A stretch of 64,000 bases of DNA. Source: Panorpa germanica. Taxonomy: Eukaryota; Arthropoda; Insecta; Mecoptera; Panorpidae. The stretch lies in assembly GCA_963678705.1 (NCBI GenBank), contig OY783214.1, positions 10,726,001 through 10,790,000 on the forward strand, read 5' to 3'. This document shows positions 50,025 through 60,088 of this stretch, piece after piece. The position numbers and the translations under genes are program-made. How positions within the stretch are numbered: position 1 is the first letter of the stretch; every line of letters begins with the position of its first letter. The notes under the pieces were generated by a model that saw only the letters and a list, made by a program, of their open reading frames with translations, had not been told where the DNA came from and did no database searches.

Positions 50025-52829
50025 ATGAAAGTCTTAAAGACAACTTTCGCCGACACCGTATACATTCCAATAAAAAGTGCAGCCGTCATGGGAATCGTAC
50101 TGTACGATCGCAGAAAACCCATATCAAGCATTATCAAAATCCTAAACTGGATTTATTTCAGTTTTTGTTTCTGGTGCCTTGCTCTAGCGGCATTAGGTGA
50201 AACTATCAACATATTCGCTTTATTTAGTGTTAATTTTTTGGCAGTTACAAATGTCGTCCCCTGCATGTGTTACTGCACCATCAGCCTCTGTCGGTCCGGG
50301 TCTGTTGCTGCTAACATTGAAAAATGCAAAAAGTTATTAAACGATCTGGAAGATATTTGGCCCACTGGAGAACTTAACGAGAAGGAAGCTGGATTAGTTA
50401 TAAATATAACTAATAAAGCTAAGAAAGCTCAAGTTTTCTACAACTTTGTAACAATCTTATTCGGTATCACATTTGACATATCGTCAATTCTTCTTCTTGT
50501 GATCCACTACTTGAAAACAGGAGAGGTGATTAAAGCTTTGCCGTTTTTGGTTTATATGCCGTTTGACACCACGGGAACGTACTCCTATCCATTGGCTTAC
50601 ATCTTCCTGTTGATAGCAGCAGCAGTCGCTAATTTAGGGCTGATTATTGCTGATACTTTCTTCATTGCAACAGTTATGCATATCTGCACGCATTTTGAAC
50701 TTCTAAAGTTGAAAATTCTTAATATTGTTGAAGAATCTATCCCAGATGAGATCTGCAGAAGCCTTGACATCCACCATGATCACCACCAGAAAATATACGA
50801 TGAATTGATCCTATGTGTTAAACGGCACTCTCAACTGATCATGTAAATATGAATTTTATATACCTTTAAAGTACTGCCAAGTTTACTAATTAGAATCATG
50901 TCCCCAAAATCAATTTAATCACTTGTAAAATGTAACGCAATATAACACTTAAATTAACTTGTAGTTAGCTAGCATCATGGCAATTTTCTACCTATACTAA
51001 AAAAAATTAGCTAATGTTTCAATTTTTGTAGGTTGTGCAACTCTTTGGAAGAAATGTTTTCCGGATCTATTTTGTACAACTTCATCGCCAGCTCCATCAT
51101 CATTTGCTGCGTGGGCTTCAATTCTACTGTAGGTCTCATTTAGTGTATATTATAATTAGTAATTAGTGGTTTAAAAACTATTCTAAGATAAATTCCGCTG
51201 TAGGCCTGCACTGGCATGGAGCTGATCATCTTCACGGTGTTTCTAGTAGTCGGACTCTACCAAATCTACATTCTGTGTTGGGCGGGAGATCAGCTTATTA
51301 ACTCTGTAAGTTATTCATATTTTATAGATCTTCCTTTTTCTTAAAAAATTAATAACTTCCCGCGTAGCTAGTGATTATGACAAAAAACAAAACTTCAAAT
51401 TAGTAAAAAATATACAGGGAATTTGGTAGCAAGGTGCAAAGCCTTAAGGGGATGATAGTTGACACCATTTAGAACATTTTGAGCCATACATAACTTTTTG
51501 AAGTCTTCTTATTTACTTTTTACTACTATTTTTATGTTATTTTTATAAAAACACAATTTCTGACAGTTAAATGCCAAAAGTGACCCAATTTAAGTTGGTA
51601 TGTTAATTTTTTGGGGTTGTCAGATTTGTACCTAATCTAATAAACCAAGTTTCAAGCATATGTGTTATTTGAAAAAAATGCTAGACGCTTTAGAAGTTGT
51701 ATTTTTTTGAAATTAATAAGACGCTGCGCAGTTTATGGCATTTCAAAAAATAAATAAATTAGCCTTGATTACACAAACCTTTTTAAAAACATGCTCGGTT
51801 ATTTGCCCTTCTTTTAAGGTATCATTTAAGCTGATATCTTACTAATACTCAGAATACACCCTGTGTATTGGAAGGAGTGAGAATGCTTAGATATAATAAG
51901 GATCAAAATTGAATTAAGCACAATGATATGAAAATAAATGAGTTAAGCCACAAAAATGTAGTCCCAAATGGCAAAAACATTAAAAATAAAATATATTTAT
52001 TGATAAGTAAGCTAGTAAGTAATATTCAGTAAGACTCCATTTGAAATCGCATTGTTCATAAAAGTGTTCGCTCACAGTTTAGATGTTTAGATGGAATGTC
52101 TCCATTATGTGTATAGCCCATACCAATATCAGTTCGCTATTTAGAATTCTAGCGACAAAAAAGTTAATGCAATCTACAATTGAAGTGAATAAGTGACATA
52201 ATAAAATTGTTTATAGGTTCAACAAATAATTTTTCTATTATATTACAACGATTTCAACAGCTAAGTAATATCACTTTTTATATAGAAAATTGTAACGTAG
52301 TTTAGTTTCAAACTTGCTACCTTGTTACAAACCAATTCCTAAATTTCTTTTCTACCTAAATCCACCATTTCACACCTGTTAATTATTAAAACCAACTGGA
52401 ATGATAGCATGATAGATACATTGATTTAAGTTACAATTTCGTTAGAATTTATTTCTACCGTTGCGACAACCCAATATTTTATATAGTTTCTTATTAAAGT
52501 TTCACTTCAAAACCACTAATCTTTGTGAATATATTAGAGCAAGGATATCGCTGATGCAGCATACAGCTGCTCTTGGTATCTCACGGAGAAGAGATTTCGT
52601 CAGTTGATTCACATCATAATGTTGAGGGCACAGCAGCCCCAGGTTATCACAGCGATGCGATTCTCTGTGTTATCGTTCGATAGTTTCTCATCGGTAAATA
52701 TTATAGAAATTTTAAATTATTTACGTTAACAATATTTGACATGTGAAAGTACTCAACTTTATTTTTCAGATTCTAAGTACATCTTACTCGTACTTTACTT
52801 TGCTACAAACGACTTATCAAAAAAACTAA
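50025..52829 (+). CDS. Odorant receptor I (410 aa, 5 exons)
   Basis: Exons 50025-50842, 51032-51128, 51204-51305, 52538-52693 and 52770-52829. Starts MKVLKTTFADTVYIPIK. LEDIWPTGEL lies near residue 110, and FLVYMPFDTTGTYSYPL precedes TM4, keeping Phe where H, J and K have Trp. After TM4 the motif is HICTHFELL (usually CTQFKLL). Exon 1 ends LCVKRHSQLIM. Exon 2 is LCNSLEEMFSGSILYNF with ICCVGFNST and uses a GTAGGT donor. Exon 4 has IADAAYSCSWYLTEKRFRQL, where most copies have AAYNSSWYLxDKKYR. Exon 5 is ILSTSYSYFTLLQTTYQKN. Introns 2 and 4 are about 75 nt, but intron 3 is 1232 nt with transposon-like and A-type sequence. The frame is intact. Several usually fixed positions have changed, which may reflect altered ligand specificity or relaxed constraint. 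Confidence 0.93.
50900..51000 (-). repeat. A-type fragment in intron 1 of receptor I
   Basis: TTAACTTGTAGTTAGCTAGC, followed by GCAATTTTCTACCTA, is the complement of the A-type 5' half. Confidence 0.45.
51415..51875 (+). mobile_element. Probable transposon remnant in intron 3 of receptor I
   Basis: A 0.45-kb stretch absent from the equivalent short introns of F. It contains AGTTGACACCATTTAGAACA, AAGTGACCCAATTTAAGTTG and ATACACCCTGTGTATT. The last resembles transposon-end strings I know from other insects. Limits are approximate and class is unknown. Confidence 0.35.
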
Positions 52830-53068
52830 CGGGGCATCCACAAATGAAAGTTCTAAGGTTTGGAAACTGACAATTTACGGAAAGAGAATATATGTTAATC
52901 ACCAAGTGCAAATTCTAGATGTTTATTTTTGTAATATAGATGCTACTTTTTACATTCTTAGAAATGTTACTATTTTTGCTTATAGAATTTTATCTTTTAA
53001 TTAATTTGTTGTTAATTATATCTGTTTATATTACATAAGTAAAATATACTGTTAAATAATTATTATTA

Positions 53069-53226
53069 CCCAGGTAGAAAATTGTCTTGGATTACAAGAT
53101 TCGCACTTGCTAGTTTCTCACAAGCTAATTCAAAAATTCATTTTCTTCTTCTCGTAAAAAAATAGTCACACTTCACAGTTGCTAGCTTACTACAAGCTAA
53201 TTAAAATGTTATATTTTCTATCTGGG
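53069..53226 (+). repeat. A-type short inverted-repeat element, dimeric
   Basis: Starts CCCAGGTAGAAAATTGTC and ends TATTTTCTATCTGGG. The interior motif CACTTGCTAGTTTCTCACAA is repeated as CACAGTTGCTAGCTTACTAC, so this copy contains two tandem cores. Confidence 0.75.
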
Positions 53227-53732
53227 AACTGTTATAAAAGTTTTAAAGAATTGCATTAAACTTATGCACAGTATCTAAACTTATTTCAATTTTAAATTAA
53301 TTTATAGTGGAATTTTATAATTCAACTTTGGGTGAAACTTTTGGTATTTCATGTTTTTAAACATTTAATATTTTGAAGATGTAATATGACATTGGCCCTT
53401 TTAGCACCAAGCTACTGATATAGATGTACTTTAGTCGTAAAAATGTATTTTTAACACTTACAGAAATTTTTGAATTTCTTAAACCTGCAAAACCTTAGGA
53501 CCACTATAAATGCATATGTAACATTTACGTTCAATTTAAGTATTTTAAGAGAATATAATCTAACGCTATATCATGATGTATAGTAACTAAAAGGTATACA
53601 AATGCAAAAATATAAACCCTCAAAAAAAATTGACTCAAAATTGACTCTAATTGTATGTATAGCTGCACTTCATTATAAAAAATAAATATTTACTTTAACA
53701 GATTGCTTATTTTTTAATAGAAATAATATTAT

Positions 53733-54064
53733 CCCGCTAAACACAGTGACAAGTATTTAAGGTTTATCTAACGTAACAAAAGTTACCGTACCGTAACAAA
53801 AACGTTTTGACCTAAAATACAACGTTCAGTAACATTTGCTTTTAAAAATATATCTACCCCTTTAATAAGCATAAACATACTCACAAAAGTTCTTAAGAGC
53901 ACCTTCTTAAAGATTATAAAATCTGAAGAACTCCTTATTAAGGATTATAGTTTTTAGAATAGCTGTGAAATAATAAAGGATAAATTTGGTTAAATATTAT
54001 TAAGTTTTGCTTAAGTAAAATATTACATGATTGAAGATAACATCCATGTTTTATATTTTGCCGG
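53733..54064 (+). repeat. B-type dispersed repeat, best full-length copy
   Basis: Starts CCCGCTAAACACAGTGACAA, continues AACAAAAGTTACCGT, and ends ACATCCATGTTTTATATTTTG, then CCGG. The two termini are imperfect inverted repeats. About 330 nt and non-coding. Likely a non-autonomous DNA element. Confidence 0.65.
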
Positions 54065-54285
54065 ATAGTTTTTAATAATTTTACTGATAAATATGGTTAA
54101 AAAAATGTCCAAATACGTTGATGTATTTTGAAATTATCTACAAGTTGTAAATGAGTAATTGGTGGGTTGCATTGCGTTTATTTTTAGAAGTAGCGAGTTC
54201 AAATCGCGTGTAGAAAATTAAGATTTCGAAAGTTTTCTTTAGTATACATATACATTGTAGTAAGTTGAATCAAAATGTTTCATTT

Positions 54286-54585
54286 TTAGCAGTAGCGTAC
54301 TAAGGGGTATGTAATAGATGTAATATTTAAAAATACTTAGGGTAACTGTAAAACGTTCTTTGTTATCTATACAATTAGTTTGAATGTTTAAATACTTTTG
54401 ATTTTTATTAATAAAAGTAATTTACATTTGTGAAAAGTTAAGCTTACGTACTTACGAAAGTTACGTATTTAAAGAATCTAATAATCGCCAAGTTACTGTA
54501 AAATTAATTAACTAGATACCTGTCTGCCCCTGCTAAAAACTAAAAACAAATTCCAGAAAACTTCCACTGAACCTAGGGTTGTAAA
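54286..54585 (+). promoter_or_regulatory. Conserved upstream blocks U1/U2 of receptor J
   Basis: U1: AGCAGTAGCGTACTAAGGGG at 54288. U2: CTGTCTGCCCCTGC at 54520, then CTGAACCTAGGGTTGTAAAA at 54567. Confidence 0.4.
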
Positions 54586-55102
54586 ATAGATTATTTAATT
54601 CCAAGAAACCGTTCGACTTAAAAAAAAAAGTTCGAGTTCGTTTTATCAAAACTGGTTGTAGTTTTACTATAAAGTTAATAGTTAACTTTTGAGGGCTTTT
54701 TTGGTGAAATTCCAGGAAATAAATATTTTTTTATTATATGCATTCATAGATAAAGTTATTAGATATGCAGTGTATACCCGATAAATATCGTTATGTTTCT
54801 TTTATTACATCACATAAGCAAATATTATAGCTAATATATATGTATAATTACTTACATAAAAAGAAACAATTGATTTTTTTAAATCAAATTATCATATTAA
54901 ACTATCACAGGTCTTAAAAATTTGCACTTTTTAGAACCGGAAATTATGAATATTGTTAAATTACTCGTAGTTAAAAAAATGTTATCATTGCACAAATGCT
55001 AAGCTTATCTACTATTGCTAATAATAATGAATTTCGACAAATATAGTATTTCGAAAGCGATTCTGCTTCGACAATGATCCGATAAGTAGTAACTTAGTGA
55101 TT

Positions 55103-55163
55103 CTGCCCACCACTACGAATGTCTATTTAACTGAGTGCGATAAACGATTTGGGTTTAGTTGTG
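55103..55163 (+). promoter_or_regulatory. Core promoter of receptor J
   Basis: TGCCCACCACTACG at 55104, TCTATTTAACTG at 55122 and GGTTTAGTTGTG at 55152. Confidence 0.65.
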
Positions 55164-55208
55164 TATTGAGAGTCAACCAAATATTACCTGACCAATTACC
55201 AACCAATC

Positions 55209-57289
55209 ATGAAGAATTTAAAAACGAACTTCACCGATACCGTGAACATATCCACAACCGCAGCCGCAGCAATCGGCATAACTTTGTACAGCAGGAGAAA
55301 TCCGATATCAAATTTAAAAAAGAAATTAAACAAAATGTATTATTTATTTTGTTTCGGATGTTTAGCTCTCGCAGTTTTCGGTGAAATAATAAATATGTTT
55401 TTAATGTTCAGCATTAATTTTCTGGCCGTAACAAATGTTTTACCATGCATATGTTATTGCATCATTAGTTTATCGAAATTTGCATCCCTTGCTGCTAATG
55501 TGGATAAATCCAAAAAGCTTTTAAACGATCTAGAAGATCTTTGGCCAACCGGAGAACTTTCTGAAGATGAAAGTAGCATTATTCTGAAGACGATGAAGAA
55601 AGTGAAAGCCGCGCAACGGTTCTACACAATAATTACCATTACCATCGGTATTGTTTTCGACGCTTCTTCTCTAATAGTACTGATCATCAAGTATATGCAA
55701 ACAGGAGAAATTGTTAAGACGCTGCCTTATTTGATCTACATGCCGTGGGATACTACGGGAACCTATTCGTATCCGTTGGCCTATTTGTACAACTTATTTT
55801 GTGCCTCCGTTGCTTTTTCTGGGTTGATTGCTTCAGACACGTTCTTCGTGGCCACTATTTTTCACATCTGTACACAATTTAAACTACTCAGCTTCAGGAT
55901 TCTGTGCATCGTTGAGGAGAACGTTCCATCCAACATGCAGGACAACCTGGACATCAACCACTACTACCACCAGAATATGTACGAAGCGCTGATAGAATGT
56001 GTTAAGAGACATTCCGAACTTATTGCGTAAGTCTTATCTTAATCCCAATAGAAAACTAACCTTAGAATTAGCTTGTAGTAAGCCTCAAACTAGCTAACTA
56101 CTAATATTATATCAATGTTTGTATATAGGTTATCTCACACCCTAGAAGATATATTCTCTCTGTCCATCTTGTTCAACTTCATTAGCAGTTCCATTATAAT
56201 TTGCTGCGTGGGATTTAATTCTACAGTAAGTACAATAAATATGATCTCGTGATATAGAATTTATTTAAAAGGAATATCTCTATATATTAATTATTTTTTT
56301 AGGCCGTTACTGGAGTAGAGCTGGTTGTTTTTCTTGTCTTCATGGTCGTTGGATTGTATCAGATTTATCTTCTGTGTTGGGCAGGAAATCATCTTATTGA
56401 AACAGTAAGTCTTAAAGATCTATATATAATTCTTCTAATAATTATTACACATTTTTTATATAAATTATCACTTATGTAATATGTTGCTCTCTTTCTACCT
56501 GACAAGCAGATTAAACCCTGGTAGCACAAATAGCAAAAGGATTAATATTTATATCCTATATTATAATATGATATATCACAAATCAATCTATTTGATTTTT
56601 ATTAACATATAGGAGTTATATATATATTTAAAGTTTATTTATCTAAAAAAAATTACGTATCAAATAAATATTTTTAGCTAATATAATGTAAGGTTACATA
56701 ACAAAAATTATCTTTCAACATATATGTAGTTTTTTATGCAAGATTAAATAACGTTACGAATTAAACTATTATATTAATAAAAGAATGTATTGTCATTGTT
56801 CTAAAGGACACCTTTTTAAGGATTACAAAACCTTAAAAAGTTCTGTATAAGAATTAAAGACATTTAAAATATTTTATTTAATTAAAATATTACATTAATG
56901 TAAGGTAGCATTCTTGTTTTGTATTTAGCGAAATATTTATTACATTATATTTGGGTTTGTAGAGCTGTGAAATAGCCAACGCTGCTTACAACTCGTCCTG
57001 GTATCTCACAGATAAGAAGTTTAGACAAATCATCCACATGATCATCTTGAGAGCACAGCGTCCGGTGATGATCACTGCTCTTGGTTTTTCTGCGTCGTCT
57101 TTTAAAAGTTTCGCTTCGGTAAGTAACACATTTTTAAATTATATTCACTTACCAATAAATTTCACATGATTACCTTTAATGTTTAAAAGTGTAACATAGA
57201 AGTAAAATTTACATTGTCTGTTCTTTCAGATTCTGAAGTCATCTTATTCGTACTTCACTTTGCTGAAAACAACTTACGAAAAAAAATAG
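55209..57289 (+). CDS. Odorant receptor J (410 aa, 5 exons)
   Basis: Exons 55209-56026, 56129-56225, 56303-56404, 56963-57118 and 57230-57289. Starts MKNLKTNFTDTVNIST. TM1 is about 43-66 and TM2 70-92, LEDLWP 108-113, TM3 138-161. LPYLIYMPWDTTG is at 172-184, TM4 about 187-212, ICTQFKLL 220-227 and ECVKRHSELI 263-272. The codon split by intron 1 encodes Ala. Exon 2 ends ICCVGFNST; exon 3 is TM6 with CWAGNHLIET. Exon 4 begins SCEIANAAYNSSWYLTDKKFRQ, with Asn for the usual Asp of IADAAY, and ends ALGFSASSFKSFAS. Exon 5 is ILKSSYSYFTLLKTTYEKK. Intron 3 (558 nt) is expanded by a B-type copy. Closest to K. Confidence 0.95.
56040..56112 (+). repeat. A-type fragment in intron 1 of receptor J
   Basis: ATAGAAAACTAACCTTAGAA, followed by TTAGCTTGTAGTAAGC, matches A-type segments and accounts for most of this 102-nt intron. 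Confidence 0.4.
56640..56945 (+). repeat. B-type dispersed repeat in intron 3 of receptor J
   Basis: Contains AATATAATGTAAGGTTACAT, a CACCTTTTTAAGGATTACAA segment, and ends GTAGCATTCTTGTTTTGTAT, then TTAGCG. Order of segments is as at 53733. Confidence 0.5.
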
Positions 57290-59987
57290 CTTCGAAATGC
57301 AAAACGAAATATTTATAACACACAAATCTGTTTAGTTTACATACCATAGATTAAAGCACGATACCACTCATTTAAAATGAAAAATATTGAAAATTACATT
57401 TTTAGCACGTTTTGGAAAATTTAGTTCCTATTTTTGTTTTTATGTTAATATAGTGTAAGGTTACATAGCACAAGTTATCTTTCGAAATAAATTTATGTTT
57501 TCTGACGTTAATAAAAAATTTTATGCAAGAATATATAATGTTATATATTAAACTAATATATGAGTACAAGATTTTTAATGTGCATTGCATTTATTTATTG
57601 ACAACGTAACAGTATTATGTAAACTTCGGTAATTGATATTACATTAAATAATGTATAAATTTACGTTTTATGCTAACAGGATATATTACTAATTACTAAG
57701 ACAGAAAAACTCTGTTCAAACTTATAATTAATTTTTAAAGATGTTTAAATTACAATAGACTATAAATATTTTAAATCATCAATCTTAATCTTAAATTAAT
57801 AAACGAACGAATATGTTAACGCTTCCCCTCCTCCTCACATTTACCCACCATAGTTCTCAAGAAACTTACCGGCGCCATGCTGGTTGACGCATTTAATTTT
57901 TAGCTCAGTCCAACAAAACTACTTATATAATTTCATAAATTCTGCATCCGTTTAGCGGAAACTGATATTAGATTAATAAACAATTAGTCATATCTAGAAC
58001 TTCGTTACTGTTGTTGTTTGAAAAGTCCAGCACCTCTTAGTGCTGGCTAACAGGGAAGTAGTCAAAACTAATTAAACGATGGAAATATTTATGAGGTAAA
58101 TGCTGTTAAATCTAATTTTATGTAAGAATAATTTCGTTAATAATCTTTCTACATAAAAAATAAATTTATAGAATATGACCATTGCAATTGTTTATTACAG
58201 ACGATGGGACCAAATAGGCCCTCAGTAGTGGAATCTGTGAGTGACTAAATACAGTTTTAATAAGTAGATAATAAAATTTACCTGTTAGGTAAATCATTTT
58301 ACCTAATATACAACATTTTATGACCTATTTCATTGCTTTTTATAAGAAGATTATATTATCTTAAAAGTTGTTTTTAAAGATTAAAATCTTTTAAAATAGA
58401 ATAATAAAATAAGACCCTTTCAGATTAAATATTCGTAGGTTATGCTGAAGTAAAATATTATACGAATGTAACGTAACATCCATGTTTTGTGCTGGTAAAT
58501 TATAAGTGTATGTCACTTAGCGGTTTTTAAAATACAATTATTTTCACTAAAAACGAAATACTTGATGAAAAATTATTCAATACGTCGAACAACACCTCTG
58601 AAATGGGAAAACTAAGCAAATCTACATAGATTAAGAAAACTATTAAAAAATTTAAAACTACTCACTTTAATACACTGTTAATAATAAAAGATAAATATTA
58701 ATACTATGAGAGACAATTGATATATCGACATATTTAAATTTAAAAAAAAGTACTCTGTGTTTATCAGTATATTAAAACATTAATGTAAGATAATTTCTTT
58801 TGATTAATTTGATTTATTATCCAGCAATTATCATAATACTTTGTTAATAAATAAATCTAATCAAAAGTAAATAAGTATTACCTTAAATACATGTAAAATG
58901 TTACTTTTCGTTTTATTACGAGTATTTACCAAAGTTTAACATAATTTTGCTACATTGTCATTAACTAAATGCAAAATACAAATAAAACCTGTGTTTAACA
59001 GATATATATTTAAATAATAATAAATTTAAATTTACATAAAGTAACAGTATAAACGTAGTAAAATTAAAAGTTAGTAAATTCTTATAAAATATCAGATAAA
59101 AAAAAATTGAAGAAAACTTTATAAAAACTTTTTTAACTTTTAAAGCTTTCACTAAAGCTCTTATTTCAATAATTGAAAGTAAAATATCGCGTGACAATTT
59201 TCTCCCTTTGTTTTGTATAATTATTATTTTTAATTATAAAGTGGGTAATACAGATAATTTACTTATCATATTTTAAAAAATAAAAACTTTTATTAAAATA
59301 GGGGACAGATTTAAACAGAGACGTATTAAGGAGTTAGTATTGAATTTCTATAATATTTTAGGGCGTTAAACTTTAACAGAATATAACGCATTTTCGTTGT
59401 AAATATATCGGTGTATATTCTATTTTCATTTATATTTAGTTGTACTTTTTATAAAGTGATGTAAATTATTGCATTTTTCAACGTATTTTTCATTTTTTGT
59501 GTGTGTTATGCTTTAGAAAACGCATATTATTGTTAATTCTGTTCTAGAATGACTTAGCTGGCTCTGGCTATAACCACTGGGGTTAGAAGTCCAATAAGGG
59601 AAAAATGACTTTCATTTTCATATAGGGCTGTCACCCGTGCAATAAATTAATAGAACAAAAACGAATTTTAACAAATAATTCTTACATATGGCATTATTTT
59701 AGTAATTAAAATAACTATCTAATATTTATAATCGAACATTTCATGTAATACTATCAAAAATTATAAAGAACATACATTGTGGTTCAAGTTTCTCTACATA
59801 GGCAATAATTTAATGACAATTCTCTTAAAATTAGAATTATAATAATATTTTAAGGCGGTGTTTCAGTTTTGAAAAGTATTATGAATTGATTTAAAATAAA
59901 ATATTAGTTTAAATTTCATTTATTATTCTAAAACGTTTACTTTTCGACATTCCGTTAAAATTTATAGCATAATATAGTAAAATGGTT
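57290..59987. other. Intergenic spacer, receptor J to K
   Basis: B-type segments lie at about 57420-57690 and 58280-58500. U1/U2 of receptor K are at 59299-59635. A GC-richer patch at 57830-57900 and a small AGCACxxxTTAGTGCT hairpin near 58030 have no assigned role. No gene seen. Confidence 0.55.
59299..59635 (+). promoter_or_regulatory. Conserved upstream blocks U1/U2 of receptor K
   Basis: U1: TAGGGGACAGATTTAAACAG, then AGACGTATTAAGGAG. U2: TAGCTGGCTCTGGC at 59555, then TATAGGGCTGTCACC at 59620. Confidence 0.4.
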
Positions 59988-60045
59988 TCTCAGCACTACA
60001 ACTGGCTATTTAAAGGGCTGAATAATATGGCGGCCATTTAGTCGT
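59988..60045 (+). promoter_or_regulatory. Core promoter of receptor K
   Basis: TCTCAGCACTACAAC at 59988, GCTATTTAAAGG at 60005 and TTTAGTCGTG at 60037. Confidence 0.7.
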
Positions 60046-60088
60046 GCTCCAAAATTCAATCAGAAACTTCAAAACCTGAACGCCAGCC

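Larger units (their letters stand above)
52830..55102. other. Intergenic spacer, receptor I to J
   Basis: Contains an A-type repeat (53069-53226), a full-length B-type repeat (53733-54064) and U1/U2 of receptor J (54286-54585). GAGTTCAAATCGCG at 54197 looks tRNA-like in isolation but has no tRNA fold around it. Confidence 0.6.

Noticed and set aside
54160..54235. tRNA-like B box (GAGTTCAAATCGCG)
   Set aside because: No matching A box or cloverleaf arms could be drawn around it.
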